This document shows, one piece after another, positions 14,101 to 28,000 of a DNA stretch of 64,000 nt; the stretch's first letter is position 1; each line of letters starts with the position of its first letter. The position numbers were made by a program, and so were the translations under genes. The notes under the pieces are model-generated. The model made no database searches, was not told the DNA's origin, and saw nothing but the letters and a program-made list of their open reading frames with translations. Origin of the DNA: Eulemur rufifrons (lineage: Eukaryota; Chordata; Mammalia; Primates; Lemuridae); contig NC_090990.1 of assembly GCF_041146395.1 (NCBI RefSeq), forward strand, positions 48,715,501-48,779,500, read 5' to 3'.

Positions 14101-17100
14101 AAACTTTACCAGATGTGCCTCTTTGAGTAAAATTATCTCTCCAGCCAAAGACCAAAAGCTTGCTCTCAAAGATAAGTTTCATCTGCTTCCCACACACTTT
14201 GAAAGGTACAGTGCAACCCACAATAAATTCTTACTTAAGCAATTATAATATTCTTGGAAATATAGCCCAATGTGTTTTTCAAACAGGAAAAGTCAAGTAA
14301 CAGCAGAAAATTCTCGTTGCTTTTGAAATATCAGATTTCAGATGATTGCTTTCATTAGTGAAAGATTGCCATCATTTCCAGGACTCTTAAGCCATAATTA
14401 GCCACTTTGACCTGCATCCACACTTAACTATTTTGGTATTTTTTACCATATTTTTTAATATAGTTTGCATGTTGTAACATACAATGTTCAAAATACTGAA
14501 TTGTTGAGTAAATATTTACAGTTTGGAATAATATTAATTTTGAGGTGTCAGATAAACAAGATCATGATCTAGCAGAACTATTAAGTTTGAGATCTTAAAG
14601 ATGTCCCCCCTCAAGACTCCCATCCTGCAGCTATTCAAACACTAATCTAGGCACTACTGTGAAAGGACTTCATATGGAATCATGGTTAGTCATCAGCTGT
14701 CCTTAAAATAGGAAAGTTATCCTGGATTGTGCAGGTGGGCCGACAGTCGTCACATGAGCACCTAACAATACAAGGGGAAGGTGGAAGAGCCAGTCAGAGA
14801 AGCAGTGAATGGAAAAAGGGATGTGGCAGAAGGTGACATCAGAGAGATTCCAGGCATAAGAAGACTTTGTCGTACCATTGCTGGCTCTGAGATCTAGGGG
14901 TCCAAGTGCAAGGACTAGAAGGAGGCCTCTTGGAGCTAAGGGTGGCCACCAGCTAACAGCCAGCAAGAAAAAAAAGGACCTCATTCCTACAACTGCAAGG
15001 AACTCAGTTCAGCCAACTACCTGAATGAGCTTGGACCTAGATTCCTTCCAGAGCCTTTTGATAAGAGTCCAACCAGCTGACACCTTGATTTCAGCCTTGT
15101 TAAATCTGGAAGAGAAACCAGTCCATCCATACTGGACTTTCCACCTGAAGAAATGTGAGATAATAAATTTGTGCTTTTTTAAGCTACTAAATTTGTGGTC
15201 ATTAGCTACGGCATCAATAGAAAAGTTCTACAGATACCAAACTAATCATTCAGTGATCTGGTGGGTTATTGAAGTGTGTGCGAACCACAGTGCATGTGTT
15301 TGTTTATCCATGATCTAAATGTGGTCTCAGGTTAAAATGTAAAGTTTTATTTCTTAAACCTATGAAATGGAAATGTTTCAATGTTTTCTAATGTTTAATT
15401 CCTTTTACACATAAATGCAATTTAAATTTATATGATAGGAAGGAATAAGGTACAGGAAGGAACTTGTAACTTGTTTTGATCCTAATGTTTGGCTCATGAA
15501 TGTACAGTATAAAAATATGATAGGGCCAGGTGAGGTGGCTCATGCCTGTAATCCTAGCACTCTGGGAGACCAAAGCATAAGGATTTCTTGAGGCCAGGAG
15601 TTTGAGACCAGCCTGAGCAAGAGCAAGACCCTGTCTCTACAAAAAGTAGAAAATACAAAAAGTAGAAAAATTATCTGGGCATGGTAGCTCATGCTTGTAG
15701 TCCCAGCTACTCAGGAGGCTAAGGCAGGAGGATGGCTTTGAGCACAGGAGTTTGAGGTTGCAGTGAGCTATCATGAGGCCACTCTAGCCAGAGTGACAGA
15801 GTGAGATCCTGTCTCAAACAAACAAACAAAAAACCATGATAAATCAAGAGTTTTTTGGGAGTGGATACTATGTCTCCATATTATCTTTATCTATCTCCAG
15901 GTGATACATAATAAGATGTTTGTTGAAAGTTATATGTATTGGTTTGCCTTTTTGCTCTAAGAAAAAAGTTTACTTTAAAAACTGTATGTTGTTTATGTTT
16001 TCCTACAGGTTATGCTTTCTAATCCAGTGCTAGAAAATCCAGTGAATTTGCAAGCAGCTGAAATACTGATGAAAGATGAATCTTTGTACAGAAAAATAAT
16101 TCTAAAACTTTTCAATGAGCCATCACAATGTAAGAAGTGCCTACTTATTTTGTTTGGCAATTATCAATAATACATTAAACATTTATAGCAAATAAGTGAT
16201 CTAGCAAATAATTGTTGCATTAGGGAATATTTGAATATTTTCTGTATCCATTTTCAGTAACAAAATGGTACTAAGATCTCTCCTACTATAACTCTTTGTC
16301 AAACCAATCAGTGTGATCATTTTTTAAGATTACCAAAGATCTTAAACTAAATATCTTTTATTCATTTATTTTTTATTTCAGCATATTGCGGGGGTACAAA
16401 TGTTTAGGTTACATATATTGCCTTTGCCCCACTTGAGTCAGGGCTTCCAGCATGTCCATCCCCCAGACGGTGTGCACTGCACCCATTAGGTGTGACTATA
16501 CCCATCCCCTCCTACCCCCTCCCACCTGCCCGACACCTGATGAATGTTACTACTCTATGGGCACATAAGTGCTGATCAGTTAATACCAATTTGATGGTGA
16601 GTACATGTGGTGCTTGTTTTTCCATTCTTAGTAGAATGAGCTCCAGCTCTATCCAGGATAATACAAGAGGTGCTAGATCACCATTGTCATGGTCATGTGG
16701 ATGGATGGTGCCGATTGAAACCAGTCTACCCATCATAAAGATATGACATCTAATTTTAACTATTCAATCTATAAAGAATACTTCCCAGAACTCACCTATG
16801 GTACCCCCGATCTTACTGATTTGCACCTCTTTTCTTCTTGATTAGCAAAACGTCAACATTTTTTTCAGGAGAGTTCCCTCCCCAGGTATTCCTTCGAAGA
16901 AGCTATGTGGAAATGGTGCCTGAAGTTCTTCAAGCTTTCTGCCTTGTTAACCAATGTTCTTCTGATACCCTTGGTTTCCTGCCAGCAGCCTCTTTGTGAG
17001 TCTTAACTCGTTTGCCTCCATTGCTCCTGTGCTTTCCCCAGTTAGCAGAGCATTGCTGTTGGCCCCTGGTGTCCAGGGGGGTTGCCCATGGTGAGAGCAG

Positions 17101-20100
17101 GGCCCCTAGTGACATAGTTCTTTCCTTTGTGTCCTGCCCCTCGTACTAGCACATAGCAGCCTTACATAGCAGCTGGTATGGTTCCCTCCCAATCAACAGG
17201 CCTTGATCTCTTACAGTGATTTTCTCTCATGTTTCCATTACTTTCCATTTCCCCTCTAGGACCGCCCCCGCTCTGCCCCATCCTTTAATGTACACCTGTG
17301 ACCAAGTTTAATTGCTCCTCCCCCACAGGACTTTGGGCCTGATGCAAATCAAGCATTGTTGATCAGGCATCTTCCTGGGATCTCCAAACATGCCATGCTT
17401 ATCTCAGAGCTCCTCAAACACCCCTGACAGTTTTGAGGCTGATGTGCACACAGAGGAGTGGTACTGCTGACCCCATTTCTTACCTGCCAGAATACGGTGG
17501 CATTCACCGCTCTATCCTCTGCACTTAGAATGGAGCCAGTACTCAGGAAGCACGTGTGGCATGCGTGAATGACACTATCACTTAACCTTTCATTGAGCGC
17601 TACAGTACTATCATTACAAAGAAATATTCTATAGAGCAAAGCTATGTCGATATTCTGGTAAATGGCAATTTTAAAAACTGGTTCTAAAGAATATTCTGCA
17701 GCAAATGATTCTGCAGATGTTGGTCGATGTTGGTTTTGCCCAGCAGAGAGAAAAGGATGAGAAGAACCCTGAAGAGAAGTCAGCCCTTTTTTTTGTCCTC
17801 CACAAGCAGACATCACCTTTCACTCCTTTCAGTTCTCCAACTGTACCATCACACCTGACAGAAAAGCTGCTCAAATTGCCAAACCACCCAGCAAATGAGC
17901 AAGAAAGCAAGTAGTATTCATACAGTGGCGAATTCTCACTGTATGATTTGAGTATTTTATCCTTCTCTGGTTTGGTGGGCCTTCATCTGGAATGCCAGTA
18001 TGCTCAACTTGGAGCATCACATTGCCAATATGTTTAGCCAGTAGATAAACGGCACCTGTAACACCTGTTTTCAAATATTTGAAGGGACTTCCTGTAGAAA
18101 AGGAGATTTCTTCTGTGTTGCTCCAGAAAACTAAAGTAGGGCCAACACTGAAGCCACAAGTCAGTCATACCTTCCCCGGGCCTGCTGGTTTGTGGCCACT
18201 GAAGTTCAGAATACACAGGCTTGGCCCTGCCTTGTGTCAGAACATATCTTACATATATTGGGGATTCTTTTTCCCGTCATCAGTTGTCTGGAATTAATTT
18301 TGTTATCCTAAACCTAAGCCTGGTATTTGATATGCAGACATGCAAATGCCTCTCATTACCTAAACTTTTTCCTAACATCCGTTATGTCTGCCTAACCTGA
18401 ACAGCTACATCTTTACCTTAGTGTATTGACACGAAGACACAAAGCTCTGAGCTCACGCTCAATTTTGAGGTCTGACGACCTTCCCCTGTTATCCTGACAG
18501 TGTCCTTTCCTCATGGCCTGGCCCCTGTCCCCCTTACTTAGAGTGCTTACAGACCCCAGGCTGCCTGGCACAGTCCCGGTGTGATTATTTCTAGGCAACC
18601 GCTTTCACTTGCAGTGTACCAGTTGGAACGATGGATAATATAATCTACTGGGTGCCTAACTGATTTTTCCTAGAAGCAAATGCCACCAGAGTTGCACCAT
18701 CCTTAATGGTAAAGTCCAACCAGGTCCTCAGCCAAACAGGAGGAAGAATTTCCTAACAATTCAAATTGCTTAAAAAAATAGACAAGGCCAGGTTGGCAGT
18801 TAATAGACTCCCTATTACTAAAGGTATTCTTTCCTAACTCGTGTTTATTTATTTATTTATTTTTTTGAGACAGAGTCTCACTCTGTTGCCCAGGCTAGAG
18901 TGCCGTGGCGTCAGCCTAGCTCACAGCAACCTCAAACTCCTGGGCTCAAGCAATCCTCCTGCCTCAGGCTCCTAAGTAGCTGGGACTATAGGCATGCGCC
19001 ACCATGCCTGGCTAATTTTTTCCATATATATTTTTAGCTGTCCATATAATTTCTTTCTATTTTTAGTAGAGACGGGGGTCTCGCTCTTGCTCAGGCTGGT
19101 CTCGAACTCCTAACCTCAATCAATCTGCCCGCCTCGGCCTCCCAGAGAGCTAGGATTACAGACGTGAGCCACTGCGCCCGGCCCCCTAACTCGTGTTTAT
19201 TTAGTAGAGTTAAATGACCATTTTTCAGGGATGTTGTTAAAGAGCTTCTTGCCTGGCGTCAGGAGTTGGATAAGCGGACTTTTCAAGTACATTCCGACTT
19301 ATTCTCCAGTTAGTTTATGAAAACTCAGAGGAGGAAAGTGTGGAAGGACACAATGCCTAGCAACTGTTGCCTCCTAGATTCTGAGTGTTACTGGTTACTT
19401 TCTAATTTGTTATGAGCTTTCACAGAAGGAACTATGTGCCTTTTTCTTTTCAGTTTGTCCTTGTGAATTTTGATTTCTATGTGATTATAGGGTTAAATAA
19501 TATTTATCTTCTGTTTTCCATGCTTGTTTTGATGTTTTAAAACAAGGTTCATCTAATTTAAAAAATCTTTAGTTGAAGGAAAATGCAAGAGCATAAAAAT
19601 AGTAAAACTGAGTAATGGTAGCTAAGCCAGAGGTAATAATTTTTTTTCTTAGCTGGGTATATTCCTATAGTTTTTGATAAATGAAGGAGGATCATCCTAA
19701 TAAGTTTCAGATACTTATCTAAATAAACTAGAATACAATAACTGACAGATGAGCCATAATAATAGAATAGAGGGAATTATGGAAATGTTAGGGAGATTAT
19801 AATACAATTTATATTATATACTTTAAAAAAACCTGATAATTGTGCAAGTACATCCTGCCCTGCTTGTGGTTAGGAAAAATGTTGTCATAAGCATTTTATT
19901 CTTCTCCAATGCAAGCTCCCAATTAGTTCACTGTTTTCTTTAATCCTCTAATAATAGAGCAATTTTAAAGAAAATTGCCTCTATAATTGAAGCAGGTGAT
20001 ATCTCATAGGATTTCAGATCTTTGTTTCTTTTCTTTTTACAGTGAGTATATTTCTTTGGTTAGGTGTAGGAATACTCCTTCCCCTAAGAAATATATTTTC

Positions 20101-23100
20101 TGCATGTGGGGAGGAAAGAAATTTAGTCCAGTAGCATTTCCTACTTGTTAAAGAACATGAGCTTTAGCACCATTATTCAGAACCAATTTTGTTGTTGATG
20201 ATTACAATATTGTTACAGACATCCTGCTACTTACAGATGTCATGAGATACAAAAAACCTGAATTTAACAGGATGGTAGTATGTGGATCTATTTGCTGGGG
20301 TTACATACCTCCTTTTTCCTGTTTGTATTTCATCGTATCAGTCCAGTACCTTTTTAGCAAAGTCTCTAAGTTGCTAGTTTTAACTGAAAATGTTAAGCAT
20401 TTATTTTCTATCAAAGAAATAGATGTATAGAGCTTTAAAGCACAAATAGAAAACGGTTTTCAATGAAATACAGCAGACCTTAGAAGCCCGCGTGGTCTAT
20501 CACTGAGTGCTGCCCCCCAGAGGCAGCCGCGGTTTCCAACACATTTAGCTGTTGCTTCTGGAGTTTACCACTGTATTTATTTCTAAGCTTATTCTATACT
20601 AATATTTCTGAGGCTTTCCATTTTAGATATTATTTATAGGCTTAATTTTATAAAATACAAAGATTTAGCTTTTATTCTGCCATTCCCGCCCACATTGCCT
20701 CTCCCCCATCCTCCTAATATGGTTTGGTTACATTATGACTTTGTAAATATTTGTCACAGACAAGTGCTGAATGATTATCTTTCTTTCTTGAACAAATGGC
20801 CTGATTTTTCATTCCTTTGTTTTATGTTTCTACCCTCTATAATTCCCCTAAACTTTCTGACAAAGCTATAAAACAACTCCCAGGTATTTAATCAGTGTTG
20901 TAAGACCTTTGTTTTTGTTTTTTTGGGGTTTTGTTTATTGTTTTTGTTGCCTGTGGCACTCCACCACTCCACACTCCTTCAGTTCTGTGGGCATGCTGGG
21001 ATGACCCTTTTGTCTGCCTCCTGGGTTGGGGCTCCTGCTCGATCCCTCATTTTCCTTGTGGTTGGTTTTTGCTTCTTCATTTTGTTAAGAGTACACCTTC
21101 TAGAAGTTTCCTAGCACATGGGAGCTAAATCTTTTATCACTTTGAATGCCTAGAAATATAATTATTCTACTTTCATATGCTCATAATTTGGTTAAATTTT
21201 AGCTTGGAAATAATTTTCTTTCAGAATTGTAAAGATCCTGTTACCTTCTAGTTTTTAGTGTTGCTCTTAAATCTGATTTCATTCAGACGTCCAATTCTTC
21301 ACATGTGATTTATTCTTCTTTCTGGAAGCTTTTAAAATCTTCTCTTTATTCCCAATGATCTGGAATTTTTTGATAATATTTCGTTTTTCTTTGTTTTCCC
21401 CCCACCCCCACTCATCACATAGGGCATTTGATAAACTATTGAAATCTCAAACTCTAATCTTACAGTTTTGAGAAATTTTCTTATATGACTTCTTTTGTAA
21501 TTTCTTTCCCTTCCATTTCCCCTGTTTTCTCTTCTATAATAGATCTCCTATGATTTGGATATCGGTTCTACTGATCTGATCCTCTAATTTTTAAAATAAA
21601 ATTTCACTTATCCATTTCTTTATTTTTTGTTATATATTTTGGAAGATTTCCAGAAAAAAACAATGTGCTTCTGTTTCCTATTTTTCTCCTTTTTTAAAAT
21701 TTTGATTGTTGTCATTTATGATACTGACCTTGCTCAAATGCCTAGTGATCTTTGTCCATTCCTGTGATGGACGTATGATGAATGCTCTATTAAAAAGATT
21801 GGAAGTTCTCAATACAGGCTGGAATCTTGACAGTTTTATTTCATTGTAGGGTTACTCAGTGAGCACCTGACCATTTCTATAGGCTTAACTGTTTCTCCTG
21901 AGAGAAATCTTCCAATCTTGTGCCGAGAGAGAGCAGCTTACACTCTGAGAGCTGGACAAAGGGAGAGAGTCATGAATCTTGTCTGTTCAATATAATTTAT
22001 TCCCTTTTCAGTCCCTTACCATACTCCTGTTCTGCTTTGTTTCTAATATCCTCCAGTCCTGAGTCTCTCTGGCTCAGTTTCTCTAGAGATTAAACATCCT
22101 CCCTCCTGCCTGGCCAGTGGTGATCATCTGGTCACACAGGATGAGGCTTTGGTGTCTGTCCTCTACCACTCAGACCTCCTTTCACAGGTATCAGCTACCT
22201 TCAATTCCTGAATTGTTTCCCGGGTTCTGTAGTGCAAATCCACTTGCTTTTTTATTGGCATCCTCTCATCATGCAGTTAGGTTTCAAATTTCTATGGCCT
22301 GCTAAGACAGTTACCACTTGACATCTGCTTTCCATCTTGAAAAATTTTCTTGTCATCTTTCTTTCACTCTCCTTGAGGTTTTATACCTTATTTTTCTTCC
22401 ATTATTACCATTTTATTGAACCTTTGGAAAGAGTGCACATAAAGCTATATATTCAACCTCCAAGTAAACCAGAATTCTTTCATATTTTCCTTTGCAGTAA
22501 AAGATGACAGCCCAGAGTTACCAAAAGAACCAGAAAAATGTACTGGGTGAGTTTTTCTTTATAGAATTTTATGTCAATTTATTTACCAAAAGGACTGTTG
22601 ATTTAAACCGTTTATCTTTTTCATTGTAATTGAATTTTTTAACTTAGAAAAGGAAGTAGATATCTTTTTCTCTTGTAATACCTTTAAAAAATATTGTTTT
22701 CTGGAAGAATGTGGGAAATTATTGAATTCTTCCTAGACTATTGAATTAAAATTAAATGTAACTATATGAACTTGTCTATTCTTTAATTTTTATTTTTCAA
22801 ATAGAAAAAAATGTATTATCAACCAAATGAGCAAAAACCATTGTAGATCACAAAAATCCAAGCAATTTAGGAGAAGACAGAGTTCTAAAGAAAAATGGTG
22901 AGAGTTAGGACTGAGCCATTGTGCCTTTTGGGAGACGGCCTGACAGTGCGGCATCAATTCAGCCTTGAACACATGAACAAGGTGTAAGTCTATTAATAGA
23001 ATCTCAAATACGGTTCTGCAGCATTTGGTTTCTCAAGCATTTCCATCAGCTTTATTTTGATAATCAATCAGATGTAGAAAAAAGCCAATTAACTAGTGTT

Positions 23101-25034
23101 GAAATAGTGCTCACTTTAGGTCATGTTTCCTTGACTGGCCCTGTAGAAAATGTTGGGTAAAATTAGGTAACTTAAGTGGCTTCTGTTTGTGAAACAATGT
23201 TGAAAAATTGTAGGAAGATAAGCATAATCTAGCTAATAGTACACTGAGTTGCAATTCTATAAAGCACATTGCTGTCCCTTAAACGTGTCAATGTGGTACA
23301 AAGCACTTGACCATCCTGGCACAAAATAGGCCTGTGATAAATAGTTGTTCAATACATAAACACTATTTTATCACCTGTAAGACATGAATGTCCCTAGAAT
23401 ATCAAAAAGTTATATTGTGGTATAATTATTTGTAGTGTATAAAGATACTGTGCCAGCGTTTATTAATATAAAGCAATAGAAACAGACCAGAAGACCTCCT
23501 GTGGGCCCACTTTCAGCAGTCCTCTGAACTAAACAAAGGATAAATGATGCCAGAATCAGGTCTGATTTGTGGTGTTCGCCTTGTGCCAGCCTGAACTCTC
23601 TAGAGAAGTCTTTAGGTAGGATTCAGTTGAAACAATGCAGTCTGGATTTCAGTGATGCTCTACACTCCTGGTATATATAAGGTTGCAATTTGTTGTGTAT
23701 CTGTGAATTCTACTGTTTTCCCCTGGTACATTTGTTCTGAAATAGAGCTCAGTTATGTTTAGTTTTTAAATAATGTATTCACAATGAGGTCTTGCAGAAA
23801 TTATTCAAAGAGAGATGCTGCTCATAGCATTGTATCAGTCTAGCACCGTATGCTTAGAACTTTGCATTAAGTCATGAGCTGGAAAAATTACTTGGCTGTA
23901 GAAATGGATTCCAGCGGCATAGCCAGACAATTGAAACCCTGTTTCCAAAAGACATAACAAAACTCAGGCAGAGTCCAGTCCACAGGGTAGAATATAGTCA
24001 GGGGAATCCAGCCTGATATTCAGTAATTAAAGGTGATGAACTTGTGCTAGTCCTCTGGGATATTTGTACATGGTCTATAGGATACCACTTCCAGGTTAGG
24101 GGACAGGTTTTCAGCTCCTGTGAGAACAGCTACTTATTCGTGTATTTAAAATGCATCCACTGAGCATATGCTCTAGGCCCAGCACTGTGTCCCAGTGTTG
24201 GGGTTACACACCTGAACCATACATGATCCCTAAACTCTCAAAATCAATACTTTAGGATTGGAAGCCCCCGTCTGAAGGGGAGACAGTACAGAAAGTAAGC
24301 CTGACTTTTGGTCTACAGGACCAATCTAGGGAGCATCTTACCCCAGAGAATGTAGTTGGAAGGCCAGGATCATGGCCAAGGGAGGAATGCTAAGGTCAGA
24401 TTGAATCATATTTAAAATGAGTCATATTGAACAGAAACTTCTTCCCCTGTGGCTTTTATTTTTTCTAGGCTTCCTTTAAAGGCCTTCACTTTTTCACCAA
24501 GTCATCTATTTCTGGAACCACTTCTTTTAGATTCAACCTAATGTTTTATTGGCTGGGCCTGTTCATTGTTGTATTTCATAAGTACAATAGAGTAAGTGCT
24601 ATGATAGATCAAGATGGTGGGATGGGGGGCGCACAGAGGGAGAAACATCTGACTGAGGCTTGGGGGGGGCGGGGGCTGGAAGGGAGCAGCAAAGACCAGC
24701 TTTCAGCAGGTGATGGCCAGGTGATTTCTAAAGGCAAAGTAGGAATTCACCTGTAGCCTGGGGGACAAGGGAGTCTAGCCAGAGGGAACAGCACATGCAA
24801 AAGCATGCAGCTAGGAGAGGGCACATTTCCCACAGCCTGACCCAGAGGAAGGCATTTGACAACTTGAATAAAAAAGTACAAATGAGTCACAAATGCCAGG
24901 GGCAACCACAGTGTGAGTATCAGGAGCTGAGATACAAAACCAAAGGAGGAAAAAGAGGAGGATTGGTTGCTGGAGAACAAGGGAGGAGAGGAAAATGAGA
25001 CATCAATGGTCAGAATGCTAAATACACGTGCGTG

Positions 25035-25070
<36 letters not shown>

Positions 25071-28000
25071 GCTAAATCATTTAAAGGGGCAGGCAGAAGA
25101 CAAAACTTGAAGGATATAGACAGAGAAGACAGTAACCTTTGTTGCATTTCATATTAAAAGTCCTAAGATAAATGCATGTCTCTGACACAGCATTTCCACT
25201 TCTAGAAATTTATCTTCAAGGATATAATTGAGCAAGTGTATAAAGATAGACTTCCAGAATGTTAATCATAGAATTGTTTATAGTAAGAAGCTGAAAACAG
25301 AATGTCCAACAAAATGGACTGATTAAATAAATATTGGTTTAGGCATATAATATGCAAAAAGCCACTTTTGGACAAGATTCGGGAGATTTATATTTTGTTA
25401 ACAGAAAAAGTAAGTGGCAAGTTGGATATAGAAATTCAGTGTTACCAGATGAAGGTTCGAGAGATTTATTTTACAACAATGTGATTATACTTAACGCTAC
25501 TGAACTATACACTTAGAAATGGTTAAGATGGTAATTTTAATGTTATATATTTTTTACCATAATAAAAAAAGTAAATGAAAAGAGTAGGTTATGAAATATT
25601 TTTGGTACTATCACACACACACATACACACACACACACACACACAAACACTCTGAGAGGCATTTTAGTGCAGCAGGTGAAAGAATCCTAATCCTTCCATT
25701 TATTAGCTATGTCACTAAGACAAGTTAGTTAATTTCTCTGCGTCTCAGTTTCTTTATTTGTAAAATAATAATAATAGTACCAATTTCATAGGATAGCAAC
25801 TGAGTTAGCTATATAGAAGCATTTATAATAACTATAACTTTAGTCAAAGATGGTTCAAGAACCATTATGAGATAAACGTGTAAGTGGTGTTTTCTTGAAA
25901 AATCAAGATTTGTGAAATTACAAGGCAAAAAAAAAAAGAGTAAAATGTTAGAAGAGAGTGGTATTTTACAGGCGCACTAAGACTCTAGGCAGAGAGAATC
26001 ACCAGTAGAAAGAGCCTAAGTTGAATGTGAGCATGGAATGTCAGAGAATCAGTAAGAAGGCCGGTGTGGCTAGAACACAGCAAGGAGGAAAGAGGAGAGA
26101 AAGACATGAGCTAAGGGAAGTAGGCAGGTCCAGATCACTTAGGACTTTACAAACCAGGTAAGGAATTTGGATTTATTTTATTATACCAGGTATGGGAATT
26201 GGGAAACAGTCGGACAGTTTTTAAGAAGGGGAGAGGCAGAATCAGATTTACATTTTAAAAGGAGTACTTTGCCATGAAGGTAATGGTTTGTGAAGGTTAT
26301 AAAGTGGCAGCAAACAGAAGACTTATTAGGTTATTTTAGTAGAAGAGAGGTGAGAGGATGGGGGTTTAGGCTAGAGTTGAGGGCGTAGACATGGAGGAGA
26401 AGAAAGTGGTTGGATTCAAAGCTTGGGTTGAAGGAGAATTGCTGATTAGATGTGGGGTGTGAGAAAAAGTGGAATCAAGGATAATTACTAGATTTTGGTT
26501 TGCACTGGGTGGGTACTGCTGTCATTTACTGAGATGGGGAAGTTTGGAAGAAGATGCCATAGACTGAAGTTAAGATGAACAATTCTAATTGTTGGCAAAA
26601 ATGTGGAGTTGCTGGAGGTCTCACCTGTTGCTGCATACACTGCTGTACCATTTTGCGTGCCCATAACCAGTTTGGAACACGGTTTAGCAGTTTCTTATAA
26701 CGTCAAACATCCCCCACCCTGTAATCCAGTAACTCTACTCCTAAGTATTTACCTAAAATGAAAAATATATTCACAAAAAGACTTGTACACAAATATTCAC
26801 AGCAACTTTATTCTTAATATCTCAAACTGGAAACAAGTACACTGTCCATCAACAGTTGAATGCATAAATAAATTGTGCTATATTAATAATATATGAAATA
26901 CTTTTGGCAATAAAAATAAGTGAATTATTAATACATGCAACAATATGGAATAAGTATGCAGACATTATAGAGAGTGAAAAAAAAAACACCCAGTACCAAA
27001 AGAGTACATAATGTACGATTCAATTTATATGAAGTTCTAAATAGGCAAAACTAATCTGTCAGATTAATTAAATCTGTGATTACCCAAAGTCTCAAAGGAG
27101 ATTGACTGGGAAAGGGCAGTAGGGAACTTTCTGGAGTAATGAAAATATACCCTGTTTGGGTTGATGGTTGTGCAGGTGTATATTTTTGTCAAAAGTTATC
27201 AATTTGTACATTTAAAACCTGTGCACTTTTAAAATGTAAATTATGCTTTCAAAAAGTTGACTTTTAAAAGATATCTTCATAGCTCTTATAAATCTAATGT
27301 TATCTTAACATAAATTTTTTTAAAAAAGAGAAGTACTTAAACTTTTTAGTGAATAGGGAAAGTGGATATAATTCCAAACCTTCAGCTCTGTTCTAAAATC
27401 TGAGATTATTATAAGAAAGGAAAATTATAGGCCAATACCTCTTGTGAATATAGATGCATAAATCCTCATAAAAATATTCTCAAATTGAATCCACTGATAT
27501 GTAAAAAGGGATAAGACACAATGACCAAAGTGGATTTATTACAAGAAAGAAAGTTTGTTAGTTTACCATTCCAAATCAATTCTTATAACATATTATGTTA
27601 TCCAAGTAAAGGGAAAAACCAGAAAATCATCTCAATGTATCCAGTAAAAGTGTTTGCTAAAATTTAACGCCATTCATGATAAAAATTCTCAGCAAACTAG
27701 GACTAGCAGAGAATTCCCTTATTCCAGTAAAGGGAGTCTACAAGACTTTAACAAGCCAACCTCATACTGAAAAGTTTAGGTTTAGGAACATTATAAGTGG
27801 GTCCACCATTACCACTTCTATTCAACATTGTACTGGAAGTCCTATCCAGTGCAATGAGGCAAGAAAAGAAAAAGTTTGGAAATGATGACATAAATCATTT
27901 TATTCACCAATAACATGATTATGAACACAGTAAAATCCAAATGACTATATATTAATAAAACTTGAAAATTAGTAAATGGACTTATCTAGGGCTCTGGATA

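Larger units (their letters stand above)
8177..16008 (+). other. UBE2U intron 4
   Basis: About 7.8 kb. From left to right: unassigned AT-rich DNA (8180-9240), antisense L1 (9255-11310), MIR split by an Alu (11455-12030), a small TA-flanked DNA transposon (12036-12274), L2 (12500-13140), a Tc1/mariner fossil (13171-13486), a hAT-like fossil (13602-13805), unassigned DNA (13810-14560), an MLT1-type LTR (14560-15230) and an Alu (15534-15833). Confidence 0.8.
16130..22497 (+). other. UBE2U intron 5
   Basis: About 6.4 kb. Contains an L1 3' fragment (16370-16688), a coding-like remnant of unknown identity on the minus strand (16860-18290), a lemur Alu (18852-19184), unassigned AT-rich DNA (19210-20650) and a LINE-like stretch (about 21120-21700). 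The stretch 21700-22480 holds nothing that I can name. Confidence 0.75.

Noticed and set aside
25028..25650. Tandem short repeats as a possible CRISPR-like array
   Set aside because: They are GT and CA microsatellites without spaced unique units; the DNA is mammalian.
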